NCBI GenBank assembly: GCA_026008535.1
Contig: BRKX01000018.1
Location: 46,679,588-46,743,587, forward strand
Length of the DNA stretch: 64,000 nucleotides
Direction of reading: 5' to 3'
DNA from: Perilla frutescens
Lineage: Eukaryota > Streptophyta > Magnoliopsida > Lamiales > Lamiaceae
Shown: positions 24,908 through 36,005 of the stretch, piece by piece
Numbering within the stretch: the stretch's first letter is position 1
Layout of the letters: each line of letters starts with the position of its first letter
Translations under genes and position numbers: made by a program
Notes under the pieces: generated by a model
Database searches by the model: none
The model's input: only the letters and a program-made list of their open reading frames with translations
Told to the model about the DNA's origin: nothing

Positions 24908-25302
24908 CTGAATGCAGCTCATATATATATTCATGTCTTGTTTATCTTTTGTTGAGAACAAAAAAGTATGATCTTTTTGCTTATACTGACATCATGCATC
25001 ACTCTTACACTTACTAATTGAAATTCTGTTTTTTTTTTTTTTTTAACTTATTATCATAGATTGCAAAGAGATCCTGTGGTCCAAAGTTGAGTGTGTCAAC
25101 TTTGTACCAAACATTAAAATTATTAATTTTTCTTCAATTTTATTTTCTTTTGGTTTTGTATAATTTTACATAATTATTTAGGATTTATTCCACCCAATTA
25201 GGGTTTATAATTATTTTTTAAACCCTATGACATATATCTCCAACAGAACTATGACATATATAGTACACATAATATGAACTCGTGGAAAAAAGATAATTAA
25301 TA
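24908..25302. other. Upstream spacer
   Basis: No gene visible. It contains a T13 tract at 25031 and one arm of the foldback family at 25090-25215. Confidence 0.4.
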
Positions 25303-25564
25303 CTCCCTCCGTCCCATAATTATAGTCCATTATTCCTTTTTGGGATTTCCCAAAATTATAGTCCTATTCTAAATTTGGATTGTATTTAAATATTCTTTTA
25401 CAAATATAACCCTATTTAATATAGTATGAATGCAATTAATATAGTAAAAAATAAGGGCAATATAGGATAATTATTGTAAATTGTATATTTCCAATACATA
25501 TTAAATGTGATTTCTTAATCTGTGTGAAAATGAGAAGTGGACTATAATTATGGGACGGATGGAG
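25303..25564. mobile_element. Stowaway-type MITE, 262 bp
   Basis: Termini CTCCCTCCGTCCCATAATTA and its complement TAATTATGGGACGGATGGAG form inverted repeats flanked by TA on both sides. This is the signature of Tc1/mariner-derived Stowaway elements. Confidence 0.93.
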
Positions 25565-25614
25565 TATTAGATATTAAGAGACTTAAAATCTTACAATTTA
25601 AAAGCAAATTATGA

Positions 25615-25885
25615 ACGTGGAGGTGGCGATTTGTAAGAATATGGTGATGGAGGTTGTAATATTACCTCTTAAAAGGCGGTACCCACAATTTATATGTGTA
25701 TTTCCGATGCTCTACATGTTTGGAGGTGGTGGTGACCAATAGTCGTATGGTGGCGAAGGGACATATACAGAACTATAATATATATAGTACTTGTTTGCCG
25801 GTGGAGGCGGTGATTTGTAGGCATATTTTGAATGTTCTACGTGCTTTGTACGTGCAAAATACCAGAAGACAATTAAACTACTAAT
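25615..25885 (-). pseudogene. Extensin-like fragment
   Basis: Read on the minus strand, pieces such as KHVEHSKYAYKSPPPPANKY and YDYWSPPPPKHVEH appear, the same repeat language as the extensin at 31 kb. Stops and frame breaks separate them, and no start or signal peptide is seen. It is oriented opposite to the other extensin copies in the window. Confidence 0.7.
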
Positions 25886-26706
25886 TATACGAACATTTGC
25901 CCTGTTTTTTACATCTTTTGGGTGTCCTACTTTGTGTTTGATGTTTTAAGAAATGTTATGCTTTATATAGTCATCGATCTTAATTAGAAGCAAACAGATT
26001 ATCTTAATTAAATTCCAAATCATATATTGAACTATGATATACAGTTGGAGGTAGCTGTTTCTGCATATTTCAATCACTTAAGCTAGCCCGCATGAACTGG
26101 TCAATATATAATTAATAATGCATTTCTTGCACTACATATTTATATTTTTAATTCTTTTGCCACCAAAAAAAAAAAAGTTAAGAACACACAAATGATATTT
26201 ATATTGCTTAATAAATAAATTAAAAAAATCATTTTTAAGAGAAAATCATGTGCCATTTAAGACATTTGTGCACGTTTAGAGATGTGTTATCCACTCATTT
26301 GCACCTAAGTTCATTGGTACCATATTTGAGAAAATTGGGTTTCCGGTCCCACTGAATATATATGTCTCTTTAGAAAGGATCTATGAGTATAATAATCTAC
26401 CTACTATATAAAAACAAAATAGTGGGGACATGTTGACATTTCACATATTATTACATTTTCTGAAGAAATATATATATATATATATATACACACACACTCA
26501 AGAGATGAGTCCCAAACTTGACGCATCCCAAGTTAGGACACATTTGTTGGTTGAAGAGTTGGGAAAATTTGAAAAATCTATAAAAATTCATTTAACTGGA
26601 TAATTAAGCAAACATTCACAGAAACAAAAGTAAGCATCTTCCTATGCTTCTTTCCGCATTTGCTATATTTTCTTGCTAGGGATTACCGGGCAGAAGAAAG
26701 AGAGTG
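25886..26706. other. AT-rich spacer
   Basis: No gene visible. A TA/CA microsatellite lies at 26467-26497. Confidence 0.4.
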
Positions 26707-26772
26707 ATGGAGGCAGGCAACATCACCGTCGTGCTCAAGGCAAACTTGCACTGTGAAGACTTCGGCTCCTAA
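26707..26772 (+). pseudogene. Heavy-metal-associated (HMA/HIPP) domain scrap
   Basis: The frame starts Met-Glu-Ala-Gly and reads NITVVLKANLHCEDFGS then stop. Plant isoprenylated HMA proteins have VVLKV.LHCEGC at this point. Here the second metal-binding Cys is lost and the frame stops. It is a very short remnant, so the identification is only moderate. Confidence 0.4.
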
Positions 26773-27059
26773 ATTTCGAAGTGTACTCGCTTGTGTGATG
26801 GTGAATTTTAAACTAATTTTTAATGATCCTATCTTAGTATAATTTGCTTGATTTTATTTATATTTTTTTGAAAACTAGATATGGATATCATGAAAATCAG
26901 CAACTGACATATGGAGAAGACAACTGTCAATAAGTATTTGAGAAAATATAGATTGACTCTTTCTCCATCCATATTTTCTCAAATACTTGAAAAATATATA
27001 TATGAAAGCTTTTAGAAGTTCAACACTGGAAATAAAGATATAAATAGTAGTATTTGCCT

Positions 27060-27383
27060 AGGCTAGCTCACGAACATGTTCAAGCTCGATCTTAATGGGT
27101 AAATTAAATAAGCTATTTTTTTAGCTTGAGCTCGAATATGTAAATTAAATGGCCTTTTTCTGAGCATTCAAGATCAGACTCCATTAGTAAATTTTCAAGC
27201 ATTTCACGAGCTGGGTTAGAACCGAATTCGAACATGATAAATATTTATCGAGCCGGGGCTGAACAAGAGGAAGAAAACTCGAATTGAGCTCGAGCCGAGC
27301 TTGAGTTGAATATTCCTATTGAGCCGAGTTCGAGCATCAGGGTGTTTGACTCGATTCGGTTCGTTTACAAATTACAACCTTAA
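27060..27383. repeat. hAT element remnant
   Basis: Dense GAGCTCGA/GAGCCGAG words end in TTCGGTTCGTTTACAAATTA, close to the right end of the hAT elements at 12.9 and 20.8 kb. No left terminus or target duplication is clear. Confidence 0.55.
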
Positions 27384-27449
27384 TTATATACAAGACAACT
27401 ACAAATTTCTAGCCGTCACGAAAAAATAAAATAAAATAAAAAATTGTAC

Positions 27450-27823
27450 CGTGGCAATGGCGATCCCTCTCTTTTTCTCCTTGGGAGCTTTATCAATTTC
27501 GTCGAAGGCAACTGCTTTCGCCTTCCCTTCTTCTGCCAATATCTTCAATAAAGCCAATAACACTAACACGTAACATACGAGATCCTCTATTATAAAATAA
27601 TATTATATTTTTAAAGCAATACAGTCGGAATAGGAGATGAAACACGTCACAACAACGCATCACATGTACATAATCACACAATTCACATTCTCAAAATGGA
27701 AATTTCGTTAGCAGAAAAATATCAATATCAACGATCACTTTCTATTTTCCGAATCTACCTTCGTGATTGTTGCAGTTAACGTCGTTTTTCCATGATCAAC
27801 ATGCCCAATCGTCCCAATATTCA
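27450..27823 (-). pseudogene. Fragment of mitochondrial elongation factor Tu with retained intron
   Basis: The upstream exon piece (27823-27759) reads VNIGTIGHVDHGKTTLTATI then TK; it holds the GTP-binding P-loop (GHVDHGKT). A GT-AG intron (27758-27543, 216 bases) follows. The next piece (27542-27450) reads ILAEEGKAKAVAFDEIDKAP then KEKKRGIAIAT, and stops at a donor-like GTACAA. The KAKAxAFDEIDKAP signature separates mitochondrial EF-Tu from the plastid form. The 5' side lacks an acceptor site and no further exons are seen. Because the intron is kept, this is a copied genomic piece, not a processed pseudogene. Confidence 0.88.
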
Positions 27824-27829
27824 CGTAAG

Positions 27830-28115
27830 TTCATATTTTAAATTGAATGTTTAAGGTTTCCTAAGTATCAAGTGCATATTTCCTTGGTTAAACTAGATGT
27901 GATAAAAAAAAAAAAACTAGATGTGATAAACTCTACCCATAAAAGTATTGGCGAGATTTAAATTTTAAATTTTTGTCCCAAACTATATCACTTCATTATT
28001 AGACCATGTCCACATGATTTTTTTTTTGAGCATGTATCATATTATCTTTTTTTTAGGATTTAAACTCCAAAATTTTGGTTCAATTGTTGTACCATATATA
28101 GACATATAAGGATAC

Positions 28116-28116
<1 letters not shown>
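27830..28116. other. Spacer beside the EF-Tu fragment
   Basis: AACTAGATGTGATAAA occurs twice in 35 bases near 27892-27930, separated by an A tract. Nothing else is visible. Confidence 0.4.
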
Positions 28117-28175
<59 letters not shown>

Positions 28176-28212
28176 TAATTTTGATGATTATATATCTTCT
28201 CATTATTATCAC

Positions 28213-28279
<67 letters not shown>

Positions 28280-28280
28280 G
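28117..28280. repeat. Two AAT microsatellite tracts
   Basis: About 18 AAT units (28117-28173) and about 21 units (28217-28280) flank a 43-base unique spacer. Confidence 0.9.
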
Positions 28281-28618
28281 CCTTAAAATACATAAACTTT
28301 GGAGTATTTTTGATTTTTCACACGTTTTAAAAAAGGTAGTTTTAATAATATGAACTTAGCACTTGTTTGAGCTTTTAAACGATTTTCAAATTCGGGCACT
28401 CTAATCTAACCAAAATTGATAAAAAAATTCATGTATTTCAACACAATTTGATGTACACGAGATGTACAAGTGAAAATGTCTGACAATCAGTCACTTCAGT
28501 TGACTGAAATTTGAAAATCATGTGAAAACCGAACAAGTGCTACATTCATGTTATTAAAACTACGTTTTTTAAAACATGTGAAAAACCAAAATCACCCCAA
28601 AATTTATGTATTTTATGG
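28281..28618. mobile_element. Foldback MITE, 338 bp
   Basis: The left end CCTTAAAATACATAAACTTT and the complement of the right end, CCATAAAATACATAAATTTT, begin arms of about 115 bases. Both arms carry TTTTTCACA.GTTTTAAAAAA and GTAGTTTTAATAA.ATGAA. It sits directly against the AAT tract. Confidence 0.75.
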
Positions 28619-29727
28619 TAATTAATAATAATCATAATAATAATAATAATTGATATTATCTCTTTTTTTTTATTAAAATCAACATATTTTTGACCAAAAT
28701 AATCATTTGGCCATAATTTCACTTAACCGACAAACATATGGATAAATTGTTAATTTTAAAAGAATTGACGAATTAAAAAAAATATCATATATATATATAT
28801 ATATTTGCTATCGAACAATTAAGTTTAGCACTAAATGAAATATTTTTTCTTTCGAATTCGCATATACTATGAGTCTATGACATTAATTATCACCATCAAT
28901 TTGTGCAAAGCTTTAGTTATGCTTCTTTGAACTTTTTTCCAATTACTTGATTCCCAAAACTATAAATTCGCCATTTTTTTAGACCTTTGAAAAAAATGAT
29001 GGAATCCGATTCCAAAATTGAAATGTGATAGACATATATATTTGGTATGTGAAATGATTAAAATATTCTGGTTAGTCAATTTATTGATCAAATTGGACAA
29101 AATCCACCCACAGTTGCATTTTTATTGTGACCGGGTTAACCCGGTTTGATTAGATCCAACTTACTCGCGTGATATTTCATGGTATATTTTTCTGCATTTC
29201 ACAACTAAATTTTGATTTTCTTTATCATTTTTTCTTTAATTTCAATTCTTATATTTTGATTTTATTTTATGAGGAATGTTAATTAGACTTAATTATATCC
29301 AATAGGAGTATATCATTATTTTTTACTATTTAATTATTAGTTTTTTAATTGATAATTATGGTTGATTAATTATTTCCTAGAATTATAATTTTCTTAATTC
29401 AATTTTTTTTTGTTTGGTTCGACTTGATATGACTTTAGCTGATCGAGTATGACATAACGTCCACTCTTGCAGCATAAACCAATATGCGACAAAATTAAAA
29501 GGCTAATAATCTACACCATTGATAATTTTAGTGTAAATGCATCATTCAATAATATAAGGTTTACCTTCTCTACGAAGCTCTAGAAGATTAAAAACGGAGT
29601 TGTTTCTTAAGGATAACATCTTGTTTTTCCTAGTTTGACTATATTTACATTGTAGCATCTTCTACTCCTCCTGTGTGTGTCAATATATATATATATATAT
29701 ATTTATTAATTTTCTGCACCAACAAAA
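28619..29727. other. AT-rich spacer
   Basis: No gene visible. It contains TA tracts at 28788 and 29686 and a foldback-family arm near 29200-29400. Confidence 0.4.
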
Positions 29728-30027
29728 ATGATCCAAGTCGAATTTGAAGCTGCTGCTGCAGATTTTTCAGCTCAAAATGTCACTAAACATGCTGAGAAAA
29801 GGGAAATTCTTATTGTGAGAGAGCAGAAGTTTGTTAAATCTGCTTCAAGAATAAATGAAGTTTCTCGACTGAGAGTAAAAAAAATTGCCGCAGATGAAGA
29901 AAAACTGCCTAATTCTATGCATGAAGTTAAGTTTTCTGATTATATCAGTAAGGTCAAGAACATGATGATCAAAACTGCCTCAAGTGTTGGTGTTGGAGGA
30001 GCGTGGCATCTTGAGAACAACGCGTAA
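29728..30027 (+). CDS. Small conserved-looking protein of unknown function
   Basis: A 99-residue frame with no intron. It is rich in Lys and Glu and has no signal peptide or membrane segment. Residues 68-91 (KFSDYISKVKNMMIKTAS then SVGVGG) resemble the C-terminal FSDYI..TK.KIR..SSVG motif that I recall from small uncharacterised plant proteins. The ATG follows a run of A and lies about 30 bases after a TA-rich stretch that could supply a TATA box. It is read as a possible intact gene; function unknown. Confidence 0.5.
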   Translation: MIQVEFEAAAADFSAQNVTKHAEKREILIVREQKFVKSASRINEVSRLRVKKIAADEEKLPNSMHEVKFSDYISKVKNMMIKTASSVGVGGAWHLENNA

Positions 30028-30914
30028 AAGAAAAGGAAATCAAGCTTCCAAGAACGAACACATGTACGATAACATTCATCTATATATATATGTATGTATA
30101 TATGAATGTGTGTATATATGCTAGAATAAGGATCAAAGCTGCTGAGAAAAAGGGCTTGTAGATGCATGTGGAGTTATGGTTTGCTTGATTACATTATTAT
30201 GTAATATTTAAGTAATGTGAGATTAATTCTCTAGAATTGTTTGTTTCTGTTGTGGATTAAAGTTTGATATGTATTTTCTCAATGACTTAATTGAATAGTA
30301 CTTGTAAATGTTAAAGAAAATGATGACAATCCATAATTTTGCAGGAGCATAAATGCATATATAAATTTTCTGATATATATATATATAGAAATATATATAA
30401 ATTATATGCATCTCTTTCTTTTTTAGTATACACTAGCATCAAATTATTGATGAAAAAATGAAAGGAAACGTGCAAATTAGTGGAAAAAACAGGCCTCTAA
30501 TTATACGTGGAAGAAAGTCTTAAATGGATGATATTTTTATCGATATAATTTATTAAGTAATTGATGCAAATTAATAAAAGGAAAATATAAATGTGATTTG
30601 GCTGGATGTATGTCTTAATTACTCATTTTTTTTATAAAATTTTATATTTCTTTTAATAGAAAAATAAGTATAACTCCGTAGTGCAAGAAGTGTCATATTA
30701 CTAATTTTTAATTATTGACCAATTCATGTATTAGATAATGATTTGAAATCTGTAGAGAGGTAGTCTCCCACTATGATGCAGTTCAATAATTTAGCATTTA
30801 ATTACGATTATATGTTTTCTTTTCAAAGATTATTGATCTCTACATAAAGCTTTAACATTTCTTCAACCAATATCAAAAACAAAATAGGAGCCTCTAGAGA
30901 TGGGAAAACTTGGA
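30028..30914. other. Spacer upstream of the extensin
   Basis: No gene visible. TA microsatellites lie at 30080-30120 and 30370-30400. No start codon with signal peptide for the downstream extensin can be found here. Confidence 0.4.
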
Positions 30915-32152
30915 ACATGTTGAGCATTCAGAAAATATCCCAAAATTACCACTACCGTCAATAAAGAAGTATCACTACAGCTCGCCTCCACCCCCGACTT
31001 ATTATTATAAGTCAATAATAAGTCACCACCACCTTTAAAACATGTAGAGCATCCACAATATACCTACAAATCGCCACCACTTCCACCAAAGAAGTACTAT
31101 TACAACTCACCTCCACCCCCAAAGTATGTCGAGGAACCAGAATACGTTTATAAATCCCCACCTCCACTAGTAAAGAAGTACTACTATAGCTCGCCCCCAC
31201 TACCCCCGTACTATAATAAATTGCCATCCCTTCCAAAGCTCAAAGAACATCCAAAATACACCTAAAATCCCCGTCTCCACCACCAAAGAAGTACTATTAC
31301 AACTCACCCCCATCACCAAAGCATGTAGAGCACCCTGAATACACTTACAAATCCCCACCTCCACCAGCAAAGAAGTATTACTATAACTCACCCCACCACC
31401 CTTGTACTATAATAAATTTCCATCCCTTCCAAAGATTGTAGAACATCCAAAATACACCTACAAATCCCCGCCTCCACCACCAAAGAAGTACCATTCCTTC
31501 CAAAGATCAAAGAACATCCAAAATACACCTAAAATCCCCGCCTCCACCACCAAAGAAGTACTATTACAACTCACCCCCATCACCAAAGCATGTAGAGCAC
31601 CCTGAATACACTTACAAATCCCCACCTCCACCAGCAAAGAAGTATTACTATAACTCACCCCCACCACCCTCGTACTATAATAAATTGCCATCCCTTCCAA
31701 AGATTGTAGAACATCCAAAATACACCTACAAATCCCCGCCTCCACCACCAAAGAAGTATTATTACAACTCACCCCCATCACCAAAGCATGTAGAGCACCC
31801 TGAATACACTTACAAATCCCCACCTCCACCAGCAAAGAAGTATTACTATAACTCACCCCCACCACCCTCGTACTACAATAAATTGCCATCCCTTCCAAAG
31901 ATTGTAGAACATCCAAAATACACCTACAAATCCCCGCCTCCACCACCAAAGAAGTATGACTACAACTCACACCCACCTCCAAAGCATGTTGAGCACCCAA
32001 AATACACTTATAAATCCCCATCCCCAATAACAAAGAAATACTACTACAACTCTCCCCAACCGCCACCACACTACCATAAATTGCCATCCCTTCCAAAGCT
32101 CGTAGAACATCCAAAATACACGTACGAATCCCCACACCCGCCGTCTTATTCT
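30915..32152 (+). pseudogene. Extensin-like proline-rich protein, 5' part, broken
   Basis: It is built from a unit of about 195-200 bases encoding LPSLPKIVEHPKYTYKSPPP, PPKKYYYNSPPSPKHVEH and PEYTYKSPPPPAKKYYYN. Units begin near 31218, 31420, 31683, 31880 and 32080, and an aberrant short unit starts near 31490. Extensins are secreted hydroxyproline-rich wall proteins: SPPPP blocks are glycosylated and YYY/YxY motifs cross-link. The frame is broken where CACCTACAAATCC has lost one base (CACCTAAAATCC near 31260 and 31530) and where a C is missing near 31385. No signal peptide is present. The frame runs directly into the CACTA element at 32153. Confidence 0.85.
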
Positions 32153-32179
32153 CACTACAACAAAATGTGGCTATTGGGA

Positions 32180-32797
32180 CACTTTTATAATAAGCGTCCT
32201 ATTATTACTTTAATGGGACGCTTATGTATAACGTCCTATATCGAAGTAAATAAAATGCCAAAAATAAATAATGAGTCTTGGTATGTATTATTTCTAGATT
32301 CAAAACAAAATCACAATTAAAATAGATGACGAGATCTTAACACAAATATCATTAATTCCCTCTCTTTGATTCTCTCCCTCTATAGTAGAAAACTCTCAAT
32401 CAGATCTCTTTCTTCGATTCTCTATTCCCAAATCACTCGCATTTGAAATTCTCTGAATTCGAAAGTCGAAACACTAGTTGGAGAATGATGAATGAAGAAG
32501 GAATGATCACATGCGACAAGTTCGATCGAAGGAACTTGAGGTGCATCGAGAAGACTGTTGATTTATACTTCTATATCTCTCCAGATTAAGGTACGGTTGA
32601 AGAAACTCTCCATCTATTGTTTATACTGTATTTTCTACTCCGATTATTTGGTTATTTGAGTTTTTTCTGAAACACTATCGCACTCATTTCTTATAAAATA
32701 GTTTATAAGAATATGCATACATTTCTGATAATTTCTATTTACTTAAAACTAATATTATTTTTTTCTTCTGATATATGAAGATGTGTAAGATTATTGA
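32180..32797. other. Left non-coding part of the CACTA element
   Basis: No gene is visible beyond the subterminal repeats; a CT-rich stretch lies at 32355-32420. AAGCGTCCTATTA at 32194 and TGGGACGCTTA at 32214 form an inverted pair. Confidence 0.45.
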
Positions 32798-32860
32798 TGG
32801 ATCATCGCCACAAGCTACAAGCTCAGCAGAGACTTTGCAGCTGCAAGCATATACTTCAAC
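32798..32860 (+). pseudogene. Captured host exon, left half
   Basis: One frame reads WIIATSYKLSRDFAAASIYF then N up to the Copia insertion. It continues exactly in frame at 40876 with YSKSEMIRVRTSKYPTDDHG. The gene of origin is not recognised. The continuity across the 8-kb insertion shows that the exon predates the Copia. Confidence 0.6.
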
Positions 32861-33308
32861 TGTTGGGTATCAATAGCCGTCGAGAGGATTCACCGTTCAC
32901 CGCGGCCGTCACCAATCGTTGATAGAAAACGCATAGAGCACAAAGGAGAACCACAGAGGTAATCGGAGACAAGTCCACAACCGGCAGCCACTCAACCTTC
33001 ACGACAAGCCCCTCGTCACTCAACCACTGACACTCCGGCAAGGCTACAGTATCATAGAGATACAAGGTTCCCGGAGAAAGTAGCCGGAGATGGGAGAGAG
33101 ATCACGATCAAGCACAGAGCTTAGATCTAGGGTTTGCTAAGAGAGAGAGAGAGAGAGCGGAGCAGATTAGAGTGTGATTGTTGATTAGGGATAACTAATA
33201 CATATAGTATTAGGGCAACACTTAAGAGGGCCGAGAAGGGAGCTGGGCCGCCAGGGTCAAATGGGCCGAGAGACAAAACTAATAAAGATTGGGCCAAAAT
33301 AACTCACA
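32861..33308 (-). repeat. 3' LTR of the Copia element
   Basis: On the plus strand it runs TGTTGGGTATC...AACTCACA (448 bases). It matches the copy at 40414-40870 apart from small differences, including a 13-base stretch CTACTTTCACCAG that only the other LTR has near 40455. It contains a GA microsatellite. Confidence 0.93.
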
Positions 33309-33330
33309 ATCTCCATCTTTGTCCCAAGTG
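33309..33330 (-). other. Copia polypurine tract
   Basis: On the minus strand GGGACAAAGATGGAGAT lies directly against the 3' LTR. Confidence 0.7.
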
Positions 33331-33541
33331 CATCAACAGTCAACTGAGGAGTCCGAGGGGTATCATCATTGCCATTTTACTTCTTCAAAATCACAAAGAC
33401 AAAGAAGAAGAGATGGAGGAGAGCACTGAGCAAAACCTGGCCATAGAGGCTAACCCAACTTAACCTGAGATTCACACAGAAAAATTAGGAGGGTAAGAAA
33501 CATAAATGACACAGATATAAACAGCAAAGAAAAATGAAACT

Positions 33542-34804
33542 TTAACCAAGATCAAACTTTAAGATTTTCATGCACAACCTTAGCTTTTCAACTGGAAGGC
33601 ATTTGGTACCCATATCAGCTGCGTTGTAATCTATATAGATCTTGTCAAGTAAAATTTTACCTTTTTCAACAATGTCACGAATAAAATGAAACCTAACATC
33701 AATGTGTTTAGTTCTATCATAGAAGACTGGGGTTTTGCATAATTGTATGGCAGATTGACTATCAGAAAATACAATGGGAGATTTATCCAAAAAACCTATT
33801 TCAGACAGTAAACCATTCAACCATATAGCTTCCTTAAAAGCTTCAGTTGCAGCAACATACTCAGATTCAGTAGTTGACAGAGCAACAATGTGTTGGAGTT
33901 GTGATTTCCAACTAATGCAGCCACCACACAAAGTAAACACATATGAAGTTGTGGACTTTCTATTATCCCTATCATTTATAAAATTAGAATCCATATATCC
34001 AGCCAGTTTCAAGCCATCAGCTGTCTTGGAGAAAGTCAGACCACATTTCTCAGTGGATTTCACATATCCGAGAAGCCATTTCAAGGCTTCCCAGTGAGGT
34101 TTACCTGGATTTGACATGTACCTACTTAGACAACTAACAGAGTAAGCAATATCAGGCCCAGTACTAATCATGAGATACATAACAGATCCAATTGCATTAG
34201 CATAAGGCACAATTTTCATTTCATCAATTTCAGATTCAGATGAAGGACACATGTTTTTACTCAAGTTGAAATGGACAGCAAGAGGCACATTCATAGGTTT
34301 AGCATTATTCATAGAGAATTTACTCAAAATCTTTTTAACATAGTCAGTTTGATTCAAGACCAGAGTGGAAGACTTCCTATTTCTAATGATATGCATGCCA
34401 AGAATCTTTTTTGCATCTCCTAAATCTTTCATGTCAAAATTTTCATAAAGTTTATTTTGCACATGCTTAATTGAATCAAGTTTAGGACTAATTAGCAACA
34501 TATCATCAACATATAAGATTAGAAACATATGGATATTATTATCACATTTGTAGTACAAGCAGTGATCAAAATCAGATTTCTTGAAATCAAGTGACTGCAT
34601 GCATTGTTCAAATTTAATATTTCATTGCCTAGGAGATTGTTTCAACCCATAAAGGGCTTTCCTAAGCAAACAAACATGTTCTGGATTTGTAGAATCAACA
34701 ATGCCTTCAGGCTGTCTCATATAAATATTGTTATCCATATCACCATGCAAGAACACATCCATTTGTTTTAATTCCCAGTCAAACTGAGCAACTAAAGCTA
34801 GCAT
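33542..34804 (-). pseudogene. Copia reverse transcriptase and RNase H
   Basis: 34804-34622 reads FDWELKQMDVFLHGDMD and KALYGLKQSPRQ. The usual MDVKTAFLHG has lost three residues, taking one catalytic-region stretch with it. The frame breaks near 34621. 34600-33542 holds the YVDDMLL active-site motif, PYANAIGSVMYLM, the RNase H region (ALSTTESEYVAATEAFKEAI) and TKHIDVRFHFIRD, ending in ADMGTK. Confidence 0.93.
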
Positions 34805-34887
34805 TATCCTTACAGTGGTGAATTTGACAATATGGGCAAATATTTCATTGTAATCTATCCCCTCTTTTTGAGTAAAACCCTTAGCTA

Positions 34888-36005
34888 CTAACCTAGCTTT
34901 GTATCTAACAGATTCAGATTCCTTTTAAGTTTAAAAAGCCATTTGCACTCAACCACAGAGGTATTAGCAGGTTTTTGAACAAGTATCCAAGTTTTATTCT
35001 CATGCAAGGACTTCAATTCACATTTCATTGCATTCAACCATTTTTCAGAATCAACAGACTTCAAAGCTTCTTTATAGGTTAGAGGTTCATCACTTTCCAT
35101 GCAATTAAACACATTAAAAGTAAGGAAAGACATTTCATATTCATCAAATCTAGGAGGCTGTCTAACATTCCTCTTAGATGTATCCCTAACCAATTGATAA
35201 TCATACAATTCTTCAGATTCATTATTATCAATTTCTTCATGAGGAGTATCATTATTTTCTGCATTATCATGCTCAACAGGTAAGGTTTCATTATTACCAG
35301 GCAAAGGCTTTACCTTAATTGGAGTAGTATCAGGAGTAGATTCAGATACAGATAAAGGAGCATATAAGTAAGGAAAATCACTTTCATTAAAGACAACATC
35401 TATGCTGGTAATGGCTTTGTAGCCAAAGACAATTTGTCCCATAATCTATAGCCTTTTACCCCCTCATAGTATCCTAAGAAAATGCATTTCTTAGATCTAA
35501 GCTCTAACTTATCACCTTTTACATGCACAAAAGCAGCACATCCAAACACTTTTAAGTTAGACAAATCAACAGGCTTTTTGTAAAAGACAGACTCAGGACA
35601 TTTACCAAGCAAAGGGACAGAGGGTGACCTATTTATTAAATAGGCAGCTGTTAAAACAGCTTCACCCCAAAACTTTTTTCCAAGACTAGAGGAAGTAAGC
35701 AGACATCTGACCTTATCAAGCAAGGTTCTATTCATTCTCTCAGCAACTCCATTTTGCTGAGGGGTATAAGGCACAGACTTGTGTCTTTTTATACCATATT
35801 CAACACATAGAGAATCCATAGCAGTATTGTAAATTCCAGGCCATTGTCAGTTCTTAAGGTTTTTATTTTCTTTCCAGTTTGATTTTTAACAGAAGTTTTG
35901 AAATTTTTAAATTTATCAAACACATCAGATTTTTTTTCATGAGAAAAACCCACACCTTTCTTGAAAAGTCATCAATAATGGAAAGAAAATACACATTTCC
36001 TCCAT
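34888..36005 (-). pseudogene. Copia integrase and linker to reverse transcriptase
   Basis: From 36005 down: THGGNVYFLSIIDDFSRK, then TDNGLEF, a frame break near 35820, PYTPQQNGVAERMNRTLLDK with the catalytic Glu, and the C-terminal KKCIFLGYYEGVKGYRLW. The acidic linker (NESEELYDYQL) leads to KEALKSVDSEKWLNAM, the start of reverse transcriptase. It has lost continuity at several one- or two-base breaks. Confidence 0.9.

Noticed and set aside
28060..28293. Poly-isoleucine minus-strand frame
   Set aside because: Translation of AAT microsatellites.
31458..32135. Long minus-strand frame opposite the extensin
   Set aside because: It is the antisense of the repetitive extensin; the Gly/Val/Cys/Leu-rich repeats simply mirror the proline-rich units.
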